64,000 nucleotides of DNA from Beroe forskalii. Taxonomy: Eukaryota; Ctenophora; Nuda; Beroida; Beroidae. Made by a program: the position numbers and the translations under genes. The notes beneath the pieces are model-generated. The model had not been told where the DNA came from and ran no database searches. It was given only the letters and a program-made list of their open reading frames with translations. The stretch lies in the NCBI GenBank assembly GCA_011033025.1, contig WFMF01000010.1, positions 839,163 through 903,162 on the forward strand, written 5' to 3'. Shown here piece by piece: positions 24,040 through 35,516 of this stretch (the first letter of the stretch is position 1; the number at the start of each line of letters is the position of its first letter).

Positions 24040-25790
24040 GTGATGAATATCTCAGAAAATAACGTTATTTTGCGCGCGCCGACGCGCATTGCAAACAATT
24101 TTACGCGTAATTTGGTACATAGGTATTATAAAAAATGCCACCAGATCAGAAGCATTCTTATTCAACTCCTCCAACTACTGTGGAATGAATCTACCACTCC
24201 CAGTATTGATCATGTAGCTATCAAGATACTCATACCAAAAGGGAAAACGACAAAGATAGCAGAATTCAGAGATATCACACTATTCAACACATCTCTGAAA
24301 ATTCTTACTGGAGTGTGGGCCAAAAGGCTATCTAACTTCATGCTAAAGAACAAATATCTTGATACTAACTTCCAAAAAGGATTTATTCCCAGGGTATCAG
24401 GCTGTATAGAACATAACCAAACTCTAATACAGCTCATCAGAGAAACAGTTGCAAATAAGCAACAAGTTCATATTGCCTTTCTCGACCTCGAGAATGCATT
24501 TGGATCAGTGAAGCACAACCTCATACTTGCTGCCCTAGCATGGTATAATGTGCCCAAAGGTATGGTGAATTTCATCAAGTCACTGTACAATGGTTTCCAT
24601 GTAACAGTCCATACATCTCAATGGAAAACTAAACCCATACAGATACAAAAAGGAAGTCTTCAAGGAGGCCCTGAAGCAGGGATATTATTTAATGTTCCTT
24701 GGAATATTGTCATCTCGGGTATAGCAACATTCCTATCCAAGTTAGGGTACACTAAACCAGACAAGCCCATCAGTGCATTTGCAGATGATGTCACATTCAA
24801 AACAGAGACAAAGGAACATCTGCAGTTGACAATCAATTTTGCAACACACCTTGGAAGCTGGAGTAAATCACTGAAGTTCAAAGAATCAAAAAGTGCAACT
24901 CTTGCGTTCAACAGTGATGGAAAAGTGTATAACCCCCAGCTGGCACTCAACAGCAAAGAAATCCCCAACCTAGTCAAAAAACCATTCAAATTCCTTGGCA
25001 AATGGATCTACCCATCCCTCAAAGACAAAGACCACATACAAGCCACTTCAAAGAGACTGTCAGAACTCCTCCTCAAAACAGACAATGTCCCACTTGAAGG
25101 GAGAAAGAAAGTATGGATATACCAGCATGGTATCATCCCAGTACTTTCTTGGGACTTCATGATGACTGAATTCAGTGATACAGTCTTGGACAGAATGGAG
25201 AGCCAAGTGACTAAGTACCTCAAGAAGTGGCTGAACGTGACAAAATCGGCAGATCCATCGATCTTCTACAGAGGAACATTTGGGCTGAACATCACAAGCA
25301 TCAAAGACGCCTTCCTTGCTGGCAGAACCAATACAGAGATCACACTTTGCACCAGTGCTGATCCAGTCGTCAGAACTGCTGCTAAAAGAAGGAGAGTGAC
25401 ATTGGATGTGCAAGACCAAATACTCCCAAACGACTGAAAATAACGGTGGATGACATAACATTCCAGAAGTTTTGTCATGGTACTAGAAAGCATCTGACAG
25501 AAAGGGGAGTTGTTTAACCCCTGGAGAAAAGAGAAAGTCAGATGTAAAGAAGACAATCATCAAACGAGTGAAGGAAATCTCAAATGAAGAAGAAAAGATT
25601 GCCAAAATAACTGCTTTGGCAGTTCAATCACATGGACAAAGTGGGACGATCATCGACAATGATTGGAAGTGGAAAGAGATCCTGTATGGGTTTTCTCCAA
25701 GCATGCTGTCATTTTGGCTGAATAGCGTGCAGAACACCCTCCGACCCAGTGAATCTGCGGCGTTGAGGGCAAACAGACTAATCTCAATGT
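24040..25790 (+). mobile_element. 5'-truncated non-LTR retrotransposon reverse transcriptase
   Basis: The first open frame (24040-25434, 465 codons) carries reverse transcriptase blocks in order: LIPKG..., DLENAFGSVKH (block A), GSLQGGPEAGIL (block B), FADDV (block C, the catalytic aspartates) and KFLGKWI. A stop and frame change at 25435-25567 separate it from a C-terminal fragment at 25568-25790 (WKEILYGFSPSMLSFWLNSV) that looks like the same protein. There is no endonuclease domain, the start abuts the foldback element at 23989, and the end is overrun by a minisatellite, so this is a dead 5'-truncated copy that lies inside a cluster of repeats. Confidence 0.9.
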
Positions 25791-25794
25791 CCAG

Positions 25795-26280
25795 TGTTCC
25801 ATTACCTGCACTGTTCCAGTGTTCCCGTGCACCAGTGTTCCCGTGCACCAGTGTTCCCGTGCACCACTGCACCACTGCACCAGTGTTCTCGTGTGCCACT
25901 GCACCAGTGTTCCATTGCACCACTGTTCCAGTGTTCCCTTGTGCCATTGCACCACTGTTCCAGTGTTCCCGTGCACCACTGATCTACTGTTCCCATGTGC
26001 CACTGCACCAGTGTTCCATTGCACCAATGTTCCAGTGTTCCCGTGCACTACTGATCTACTGTTCCCGTGTGCCTCTGCTCCATTGTTCCAATGATCCACT
26101 GTTCCCGTGCACCACTGATCTAGTGTTCCAGTGCACCATTGATCTACTGCCCCCGTGTACAATTGATCTACTGCCCCTGTGTACCTTTGATCTACTGCCC
26201 CCGTGTACCATTGATCTACTGCCCCCGTGTACTATTGATCTACTGCCCCCGTGTACCATTGATCTATTGCCCCTTGTACC
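25795..26280. repeat. Minisatellite: ~15-bp then ~23-bp units
   Basis: Units such as CCAGTGTTCCCGTGCA in the first part grade into CCATTGATCTACTGCCCCC in the second. It directly follows the reverse-transcriptase remnant. All six frames look deceptively open because of the repeat. Confidence 0.9.
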
Positions 26281-26978
26281 ATGAGCCTGTGGTCCCATGC
26301 GACACGCACTTTCCCTATCCAGGTGAGTCGATATGCGCGAAGTCAAGACTCGTGTGAAGTCAAGACCCTGGTTAGGTCAAGACATGCACCTATTCAGAAT
26401 ACGAAGCGAAAATATGACGTCACTCAGATCCGTTTATATGGGAGACATACCTACGTTAGCGTACTGCGTAGTATTCTCGAATACTATTCTCGCTGTTAAA
26501 CCTGGAAAACTTCATAACTTTTCCTTTAAGTTTATCAATTCAAACTCAATTTCAACTGTTTAACGATAAAAACTTTATCTTAATTTGAAGATCACCAGAA
26601 GCTTCTTTGAAAAGTATCACAGAATTAAAAATATCTAGCACATAAGTATCAGAAATATAGTTAAACTGATGTTGATACTTTGATATGAAGTTTGGCGTTT
26701 GGGTCTATCTGATAATGAGGATACCAATACCATGCTTCTAAGATACGATCTTCATCTAAATTTACAATCTTCTAGTTTTTTACGAAATCTGGTACGATAT
26801 TTGCATAAATGAAAATCAGAAACATATTCAACATCATTAAATCTAAAATTCATAATGTTCAAATAAGAGCATGCCACTTCATATATCACAAATCATCAAT
26901 AGGAGTTAACAGCAAATAACGTTTCCCCGGGGGAGATTCATTAAATTCAGGCGAACCAGGGACTGAGAATCACTAAAT

Positions 26979-29900
26979 TCAGGAGGAGCTGTAGAACCAG
27001 GTGCTGGTCCAAGGGACCTGCTCGTGTTTGCCCACACTCGCACTCTGTCCCAACAGAGAGGTCTCCTCCTTCGTGAGCTTCAGAATGGTCGAAAGAACGG
27101 GGACCAGCTGTTCCCGGCCTGTCGCTTCCGAGCTTAGGTACTGAGGAACAGAAAATTGATAGAAAATTGCTTAAAAATATTAATCAAGGGCTGTACAGAG
27201 GACAAAATAATATTCAAAATATTTGAAGTTCCCCCCGCATCCCAATTTCCAACCTTCATAACGATGTTCTTCAGGTATTCGGTATTTGTGTTGTCTCGAC
27301 CTATCATGTTCTCCAAACGTCTCACTTCACTTTTCAAGACCTGGTTTAGATTGGTTTAAAATTTAAGTTTTTTAATCTCCATGCAGCAGCTTTAAGATTC
27401 ATTTTTTACCAAACAAAAATATCCCATGAATTCCACTTAGTTGCCCCTAAGAACCTTCACCTTGAAGTTTCCGATCCCATGTTACTTACCGAGCATTGTT
27501 CTTGAAGAGCGGCTGCGTTGTGTTCACTCTCACTGAGTAGCGTACTGAGGTGGGATATCTTACCACCTTCATCCTTTGCACTGCTCACCTCTGAGGGGGC
27601 AAACCAGTTAGTGATCGTGAGACAAAAGCCAGTGAGACACAGATTAATGAGACACGAAGCAGTGAGACACGAAGCAGTGAGACACGAAGCAGTGAGACAC
27701 GAAGCAGTGAGACACGAACCAGTGAGCCACAGACCAGTGAGACATGAACCAGTGAGAAATGGACCAGTGAGACATGAACCAGTGAGACACACGACAGTGA
27801 GACACGAACCAGTGAGACACACGACAGCGAGACACGAACCAGTGAGACACACGACAGCGAGACACGAACCAGTGAGACACACACCAGGGAGAGCCGCATG
27901 TACTTGAGTACATGGTACAGGGTACACTATCCAATGTACATGATGCATTATACAATACACAATGTAAATGGTAAAGGTACACTACACAATGTACATTGTT
28001 ATACAGCCAAGATTTAGATTCAATGAAATCGTACACTTCACATTATACTATGTACATGATACAGGGTACATGTCAATAAGGTACACTATACAAGGTACAC
28101 TATACAAGGTACAGTACCATACAAGGTTCACCATGTAAATCATTGTACCTGAGAAGGACACCCTGGAAGATGAGCGAGACAGATTGGTGTTGTTCAGAAT
28201 ATCCTCAAGAGCTGACACTGACGGACTCGGGTTCTCCATGCCCTGTAAGGTTGCGCACATGAATAAAAAGTAGAATCAGAATCTAACGTCAAATTACAGC
28301 AACTAAAGTCAGACTTCTCTGAAAAGAAGGAGAGAGGTTTAAGTTCACGTGTTAAATGATGATTCACATGTACAAAATTGAAAATTCGGAAATTCAATAG
28401 CAGTGTCAGAAATTTTACTCAGCCCTTGAAGTTGAGTGTCACTAGTCAGAGGTGATTTTAATGACCTTTAATTTCTTGACGATACATAATAATTGTCAGC
28501 GTAATTCGTGAGTATTGAGAAATAGAAAAACTGACGTATTCCCTCTCTAAACAATTTTCTCTTATTTCCCCTCACCTCAGCTCCGAGTCTGACTTTTGGA
28601 GGCTTGAGAGGAGTACTGGTGTCGGGGGAGGAGGAGGATGGTTTAGTGGATTGTATCATGCAGGCTGCCTGCTGACTGGCACACAGCTCTGTCTCTAATC
28701 GTAATATCCGGCTCTGCAGCATCTGAAGACAGTGAAAGCTTTACTTCACAGGGTATCAAAGTTTTGATATCAATAACACCACCATTTAGCACTGAAAATA
28801 TTTCGGATTTCTCCATGACAGCCCTTGAAAAACACATGATATTATGACAAACTAATATTACTCCGTAGCAAGTTCCACTGTACACAACAATAACACCTTC
28901 TGACCTGAGAAGCCTCCAGATGGGAAGCGTTAGCCTGCTCCAGGGTCCTGGTGTAGGAGTCCGTCAGAGCGGCCCGCTGTGCAGTGGCACTCTGGATGCT
29001 GTTGAATATCTGGAGTTCCTTCTCCTGTACAGCTACCTCTAACTCAGATACCCTGCGAGAGGAAAGGCAGTGAAATAACTGCATACGCACGAAATTGTTA
29101 TTCGGAATCAGAGCCCCATCTAAAGAAATGCATATGTTTGCGGAGCTATGGGGTGGGTTATAGCTTACAAATTCATAAGGTTCTCCTTTCTATTTATGGG
29201 AATTAAGAGCTCACTCTAGCCCAACCTACCCCAACCTGATCCACCCCATCCCACCCTGATCAACTCCACCAAGTACTCACCCTGATCCACCCCATCCCAC
29301 CCCGCCCCAGTTCACTCTGATCCACCCCACTCTGATCCACCCCACCCTGATCTACCTACTCCCCACCCAAACCCACCTCTCCTGGTGCAGTTTCTCCCAC
29401 TCCACTCCCCACCCAAACCCACCTTTCCTGGTGTAGTTTCTCCCGGTCTGCTCCCTCCTGCTCCAGCTTCTCCAGGTTGCCCAGCAACGCAGTGACCTCC
29501 TCCTCGAGTGAGTCACGGTGTGACGTCACGGCGTCACGTGACTCACGCAGCTCGTACACCTCACACTTCAACATCTCCACTTCCTTGCTCAGCTGTACCC
29601 TGCGAAGGGGGCGGGGTGGGTGAATAAAAGTGAATTCGGGGATGAGTTAATAAGCATATAGAACAATTATAATAGGCATTTTGGCAACTTATCAACTTTT
29701 CGGTTTACCCAAACCACACGAAAACTCATCCAATCTGTGCACGGTTTTATATGGGTGCGGAACGCTGATTGGCTGAACCTCAACGTGCCTTTAGTTGCCG
29801 GACATAGCTTGATTATTAAATGGAATACACATTTTACTTACACGACGGCCTCGTGTTCGCCCACCCCAATAACGGACTCGTTTCCTGTTTTCTGCTGCTT

Positions 29901-29984
29901 CAGCACGCTGTGCACCCGGACTTTGTAGCTTTCAAACTGCCCCCCAATACCAACTCTTAGGTCTCTTTCTCGTTCAAGTTCTTC
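26979..29984 (-). CDS. GCC2: GRIP-domain golgin, C-terminal part (GCC185-like)
   Basis: Minus-strand exons 29984-29842, 29599-29423, 29052-28905, 28722-28576, 28242-28149, 27590-27490, 27340-27254 and 27132 down to a stop at 26979-26981. The first exon contains FESYKVRVHSVLKQQK, as in animal GCC2. Later exons are coiled coil, a Ser/Thr-rich linker, and then LKSEVRRLENMIG...NTEYLKNIVMK with GREQLVPVLSTILKLT, the GRIP domain. GRIP domains bind Arl1/Rab GTPases and hold the golgin on the trans-Golgi. GCC2 is normally over 1000 residues; only about 300 are visible. Upstream on this strand are 2 kb of non-coding DNA, a Merlin element and NCAPG, so the N-terminal exons are missing, very distant, or were moved away. 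Confidence 0.85.
27610..27890. repeat. ~16-bp minisatellite in a GCC2 intron, against the acceptor
   Basis: Units such as CAGTGAGACACGAAC (plus strand), about 18 copies. On the gene strand the array ends roughly 20 bases before the acceptor of exon 27590. Confidence 0.9.
27895..28145. repeat. GTACA-rich degenerate repeat starting at a GCC2 donor
   Basis: Imperfect repeats around GTACACTATACAAGGTAC fill the intron right from the donor of exon 28242-28149, whose donor GTACAA is itself part of the repeat word. Confidence 0.7.
29375..29446 (-). repeat. Duplicated exon tail plus donor in GCC2
   Basis: The end of exon 29599-29423 (GAGAAACTACACCAGGAAAG then GTGGGTTTGGG on the gene strand) is repeated 46 bases downstream as GAGAAACTGCACCAGGAGAG then GTGGGTTTGGG. 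The duplication includes the 5' splice site. Confidence 0.9.
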
Positions 29985-32190
29985 CTGAAATATGAGCTGC
30001 ATGAAAACTGGACTGTTATTCATGATGGAACCATAAAAAGAATGATTATCAGGAAACATCAACAATTATTAGAGCCGAGAAAAAGCTGATTGACATTTTG
30101 TGGATATTAAGATGAGAGAAAAAAAACAAATTCATCAACCCGTGCAAATCCAACTCATTACATTTGTCGATAATGTTATTCCATCAAGGATCAACTAATT
30201 GTAATTGTATTAATCAATTTATTGATTAAATGAATTGGACATGGGCAAAATAAATTAGAAGATGAAACAATAAATGGCAAAAAATGAGAATTACGTCAAG
30301 GTTCTAATACGGAAAATTCGTTTTTGATGATGTGTTGACCTCAATTAATAAAACTAATCTCGTGTATGGATGCATCTAGATTAGGGTACATTAGCATTCT
30401 AAAAATAGTATTGCGTCAAAAATATTTAATTGGTTGATTGTTGAATAATCAAAAGGAAATAAGGATGATATTTAACTGATGAACAGCTGGTATTTACAAC
30501 ATTCATGAGTTTTTCAGTGAACTTATCAAACACAAGAAAATATTTTTTACAGCTATGTTTATTTCAATCCATGAGCTTGAGGCGCTATTGGGGATTATTG
30601 CATCCGTTTTCTCGGATTGCAGGCGCTTAATTTCCCTCCCGTATTAAAACTTTTTGCAAGGGACCCTTGTAGCGCAGCTCCTGGCCTGCCCCTTTAATGA
30701 AAACAATGTAAAACGTCGAAAGCCTCCTTCGTGGGCTCGTGGAAAAGCACGAGGAACCCTTTATTGGGATCAACTGTATTCAGGAGTAGATAAAGCTGTA
30801 TGTTCAGCTGTATTTGGTACTTTAAGTAAGACGCCATAATACAACACGTGTAAATTTGCTGTAATTTGCGTAACAGCAGCGCCGAGTGAGCTATGTATTT
30901 GCAGGCCCACCGGGTCTACTATCTCTTATATAATTTCGCAACCTCTGTTTTTCTGTTTGTACGTAACGGCGGAAACATCTTCGGAACGCGCGCGCATTAC
31001 GATTTGTGCGGGTAACCATGGTGACACGTGCACGGAGAATTGCGCGCGCGCTCATTTCTGTTAATGGTGTTTTGATTACGTTGCGATCTCTAATAACTTT
31101 TGAACGGATCGGAGTTTTTTGATGCGGTAAAAATTTTTTAGTTGATTTGAATCGCATTGGTTGAAATTTGCGAGCTCTGGGTGAGCTGTTTATTAGATGG
31201 CCTAACGGGCCTGCTAGTCTTTAATATAAAATGAATTCACACGTGAATAATGTTTGTGCCGCCGTACACAATTAAATTTGAGCTTGCCAAGATGATATCA
31301 AGAGAAAGGAAGGCTAAGCTGGGCTAAGTCGTGCCGTTGCTATGGATAAAGATATTCTGCACGTGCAGATTATGATCAGTTCTATGCGAGTACTTTTTGA
31401 TACGTTGTTGATTGCTGCGTTTTAGCGTTTGAACGAACGAAGTGTTTAATGTTTTCATTTGAAATTCAAGATCTGGAAATAGAGAACGGGTATGGCTAGC
31501 ATCGTGGAGGCTATTTCCGTTAGCATCTCTTCATGAATCAATGACAGACGTTGGTCGATTAAAATCAATGCTGAGTTGGTGGTTAACGGAAAAATGTGAA
31601 TTTACAGCAATTTAAGATTGAACAAAATCAAAATCAAATTGAATCGAATTTGGGCATAACACATTGCGCTTTTGGAATACTGCTCTTGGCGTAAATCAAT
31701 GCTTTGATTCAACGTTCAGTATGAGTACGATACTCGGTTTTAATTTTCAGATTTAAGTTCATCATACAAGAGCAAATTATAATGATCAAAACTTGCACGG
31801 GCCACGGTCCAGCATCACTAAAAGTAACTAAAGAATAATGGTCAAGTTTGCTCCTTCATAAACTTTTTGAGAGCTTATTATTTGGTCCTGTATCATCTGG
31901 CAGGCCCAACGGGCCACTTTCTTATTCTCTAATATAATTTCGCAACCTCTGTATTATTATTTGTACTCCGTCACGTTTTTTGTCCTTTTGTAGACACATT
32001 TGAAGCGTGCATGTGCAGGTATATGCGCTCGCGTTGCTGTGGTTACATATTGCGCGCGCGTTCATTATGTTTAATGCTGTTTTGAATACGTTGATCCGTA
32101 ACTCTTGATCTGATTAAATTTTTGATGCTGTAAAAATTATATTGGTAACCCCCAAATTACGATCCCTAACCCATGATTGGTAGTGAAATA
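29985..32190. other. Non-coding interval with a two-copy dispersed repeat
   Basis: No gene recognised. 30893-31160 and 31895-32145 are diverged direct copies: both carry GCAGGCCCA, TAATTTCGCAACCTCTG, a GCGCGCGC run and ATTTTTGATGC/TTTTTTGATGCGG. The shared ~250-bp unit looks like a dispersed repeat. The rest is AT-rich without visible structure. Confidence 0.6.
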
Positions 32191-32344
32191 ATACGCTGAC
32201 TTTGGTGATAAACTTATACAGGAAGTAAAAATATTATGATTAACTCAATACATCGATAACAAATAATCGAATACCCATTAAAAATGTACAAGTATTTAAT
32301 ATGATGAAATCACTTCAATAATAAATTCCCAAAAATATGCTAAT

Positions 32345-33241
32345 TCAAGCTGATAGAACCGTCAAATACCCATTAAAACAATTAACAATCTGAGTTCCTC
32401 CCCGTGTAGCATTGAACCGCCTCCTGAACATGAAGTCAATCAGGGCAAGCTCCAGGTTGTTGCTTCCAACGACGGACCTCTTGACATGAGCCCACAGCCC
32501 CTCCTGAGTGTTGGTGTGGACGCCTGTGTTGGGATTCACGAACTGGATGCTGTGGTTCACACTGTCGTGGGTGAATCCGTTCGCCGTCAGTTGATTGTAC
32601 CCCGCCCACTCGTCCGTATAAACGATGCTCCCTGGAAGGATCCACCGCCTGAGGATAGGAAGTAGGGTGGCGCCATCTCTTGCATTGTTAGGACAAGGAA
32701 TGAGGAAGCAGTCACCTGTGTCCCGATCCACCCCGCCAAGCACCCACTGTCCTTCTCTGTAGGCTCCTTTGTTGTACTTCATTTTGCCAAACTTCGCTTC
32801 ATCCACCTCAACAATCACTCCAGGACCGCCAAGAGGACGAGGATTCTGGATCAGCCAGTCCGCCACCCGTGTGTGTAGGAGGTTCTTCCAGTCACTGATG
32901 GTGTTCTCCGAGATGCCCGTCATCTGGCTGACGACAACGTTCTTGATCTCCTTGATGCTGAGGTAGAAGATCAGCAGCACAAACTCGATGAAGGAGAGTT
33001 TCTGTCCAGCGAGGATACTGTCAGTCCGGATGTTCCTGTACTTCTTGCAGGTGGAGCACCGCCAGATGAGGCCATCTGCAGACTTGGAGGAGGAGCAGGG
33101 GACGATGTCCATCACACCATTGCAGTTGCTGCAGGTCAGGGCTGGTCGGAGGATGCCCCGCTGAAAGAGGAAGTCCCTGGCGTGTTCCTCTGTGTCAGTG
33201 ATAGCATGAATCTGTTGATGGAGAGGAGCTGTAGTAGCCAT
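32345..33241 (-). CDS. Merlin / ISXO2-like DDE transposase
   Basis: A single uninterrupted frame. Translation could start at 33310, but the methionine at 33241 (MATTAPLHQQIH) fits the family better. An N-terminal zinc-binding CxxC pair occurs twice (CSNCNG and CSTCKK), followed by a helix-turn-helix-like region (MTGISENTISDW). The catalytic core shows VDEAKFG (first Asp), YTDEWAGY (second Asp) and NTQEGLWAHVKR (Glu), the ISXO2/IS1595-like DDE arrangement of eukaryotic Merlin transposons. All catalytic positions are present and there is no frameshift, so it could be recently active. I did not find convincing terminal inverted repeats or an 8-9 bp target duplication. Confidence 0.9.
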   Translation of the reverse strand: MATTAPLHQQIHAITDTEEHARDFLFQRGILRPALTCSNCNGVMDIVPCSSSKSADGLIWRCSTCKKYRNIRTDSILAGQKLSFIEFVLLIFYLSIKEIKNVVVSQMTGISENTISDWKNLLHTRVADWLIQNPRPLGGPGVIVEVDEAKFGKMKYNKGAYREGQWVLGGVDRDTGDCFLIPCPNNARDGATLLPILRRWILPGSIVYTDEWAGYNQLTANGFTHDSVNHSIQFVNPNTGVHTNTQEGLWAHVKRSVVGSNNLELALIDFMFRRRFNATRGGTQIVNCFNGYLTVLSA

Positions 33242-33344
33242 GATTGAATTGCGATAGTGATGTAGTGCTTGGCTAGGTTTATATACCATCATGACTATGG
33301 CACCTAACAAGCAATCATGGAATTTTATCTGATTTGATTAGCCT

Positions 33345-33490
33345 AATGAGTCTCAGAGAGTCTCGGAAAAGTCTCGGAGAGTCTCGGAGAAGTCTCGGAG
33401 AGTCTCAGGGAAGTATCTGGGGAGTCTCGGAGGAGTATCTGGAGAGTCTCAGAGAAGTCTCGGAGAAGTCTCGGAGAAGTCTCAGAGACA
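33345..33490. repeat. Minisatellite of AGTCTCGGAGA-type units
   Basis: About ten imperfect 12-16 bp units between the Merlin element and the outer edge of the inverted duplication. Confidence 0.85.
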
Positions 33491-34465
33491 TGGTCGGCCT
33501 GCTTGGACACTGCCGAAATTTGCTTTTGGCACTTTTTGCTCTATACATGTTAGAATGCACGTCAAGTACAATTGTACATTGGGGTTGCCCAAATTATCGC
33601 GGCGCGAAATCCAAACGACATTTTCGTGACACTAGGGACGCGCAATGCGCAAATTTTCAACAATTTCATGGCTTCATTGCCGCCAAAACATTCTTAAAAC
33701 TTGAAACTTATTTCACTCGACTGGATGGATTGGAATGACTGACGAAAAAAGCTAAATGCCAGAAGTTTCCATTTCTCGGCTTGTAAACCATTAAATACGT
33801 TTGATATACGAATGTACACCCAACCAAAATAAACCTCTCCCTTTTTGCATTTCGAAGTCAGTGTAACGCTTGTTTCAGTCTATCGAGCGTCTTGTGGAGT
33901 TGTACTGCCTAGCAGAGGTAAATGAGCAAACTAGAATCACTACTGTAGCTGATATCATCAACGACGTTAGGAATCCTTTGGAAGGAGCGACGCAGTTCAA
34001 TCTGGAGACTATTGAATCGTGCGAAAAGGTACTGTACATCTCACATGCTAGAAAATATTGTATAGTGTATATTGTACGCATTTTTATTGAATCACTCATC
34101 ACCCGCAAAATGTATATTCAATTTAGTTTCACTATTTGATATTCCCCTTGAATCGCAGAATGATCCAGTCACAATGATACGATGTCTGACCATGGTAACT
34201 GGGTTGGTCAAGTGTGTCAAGTGCGATGTTGCTTTCGATCCGACTCTTTCAGTACTGCTCCAAGATGTGGTAATTTGGGAACATGCTATCGTTTCAAGAG
34301 ATTCCTTCAAGATAGCTCCTTCATATTTATTGTTTTCAGTGTTATACAATAACGATAGTCATGATAATATTGCTAAACTATTTATATCTGGAAGTATGAA
34401 TCACGCCGGTTTGCGTGAAAATCACTCAGGCTTTGCATCAAAATCACGCAGGTTATTCATGACAA

Positions 34466-34932
34466 GGGATCGTTCACATAATATTACGTAATCACTTAGG
34501 GGGAGGGGGGTGTTTTCAAATGATTACGTTTGATTACGGGGAGGGGGGAGGGGGTTTGGTGGTTGATTACGTAATCAAAACATCCAATTTTTGACTCAAT
34601 TTTTGGAATTTTTTGCCACATATTCTCGATATTTTTAGCAAAATGTTCAGAAATCCAACTCAAAAGCACCATTTTTCAGCAAAATTTTCCAAGACCTACC
34701 TCAATATTTTCATAAATATTTTTCCAAAGTTGAAACATAATCAATATAAAAGTATTTAAACTGTCCATTTTCTTCATTTTTGACTCAAAAAGGTGGGGGG
34801 GGGGGTTAAGCCATGATTACGTAATATTCTCCTCAGGAGAGGGGGGTTGGGCTTTGATTACGTTTGATTACCAGGGGGAGGGAGGGGGTTGAAAATGGCC
34901 AAAAATTAATTACGTAATATGTGAACGATCCC
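34466..34932. mobile_element. 467-bp inverted-repeat element, 3-bp target duplication
   Basis: Begins GGGATCGTTCACATA and ends TATGTGAACGATCCC, flanked by CAA (34463-34465 and 34933-34935). Arm B at the matching place reads straight through (ATGAAAATCACGCAGG on the gene strand), giving the empty site. Inside are TTACGTAAT words and G-rich runs (GGGGAGGGGGGAGGGGG). No frame is coding. A second copy starts at 63900. Confidence 0.9.
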
Positions 34933-35486
34933 CAATCACACAGGTTTTGACGGGTGTCATATCCAACAACGAGATTGTTCGCCACCTCTCCATCAAAGCT
35001 CTGGGACTGTCCTGTATCCTGAGTAAAACACTGGCTAAGAAGTACCTCGTTTTCTTCCAACAAGTACGGCAATTTGTTTCAATCAAATGGTACCTATTGA
35101 CTCATATTACCGTGAAATCAGATTATGTTTTCGATCTCCTCTAAAATTTGTGATTATTTCAATAAGTTTTCAGTATATACGGCTACTCCATACCAACCAT
35201 TTCTTTCCCTTGCTACAGGTGGTTATGGTCGACAACTTTGCCGACATCCTCGAGACGTCTCTGAAGGTGATATTCGACCTTTTCCTCGTGTTCGGCATTG
35301 AGACGTTCGCGGAGGACGAATCAGAAGAGGAGAAGAAGAAAAAAGATGGAGAGGAAAGTCAAAATAGTGTAAGTTTTTAGATACATGGAGGGAGCAACAC
35401 TGGTCAAGATGACCCTATAATTAATGGCCAAAAATCGCCTTTTGGCTCTCTAGATCAGGGAAACGCATAATTTTGATGAATGGACT

Positions 35487-35516
35487 CTTGAGACTTGAGT
35501 CCACTCAAGTCTCAAG
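35487..35516. other. Perfect 13-bp hairpin in intron
   Basis: CTTGAGACTTGAG, loop TCCA, CTCAAGTCTCAAG. Conserved in arm B near 44893-44922. It lies in the intron just upstream of the exon starting at 35566. Confidence 0.85.

Noticed and set aside
25795-26284. Cys/Pro-rich secreted protein
   Set aside because: Open in several frames on both strands, as expected of a minisatellite of 15-23 bp.
27585-27960. Overlapping open frames (SLVRVSLS-type repeats)
   Set aside because: By-product of the ~16-bp repeat in a GCC2 intron.
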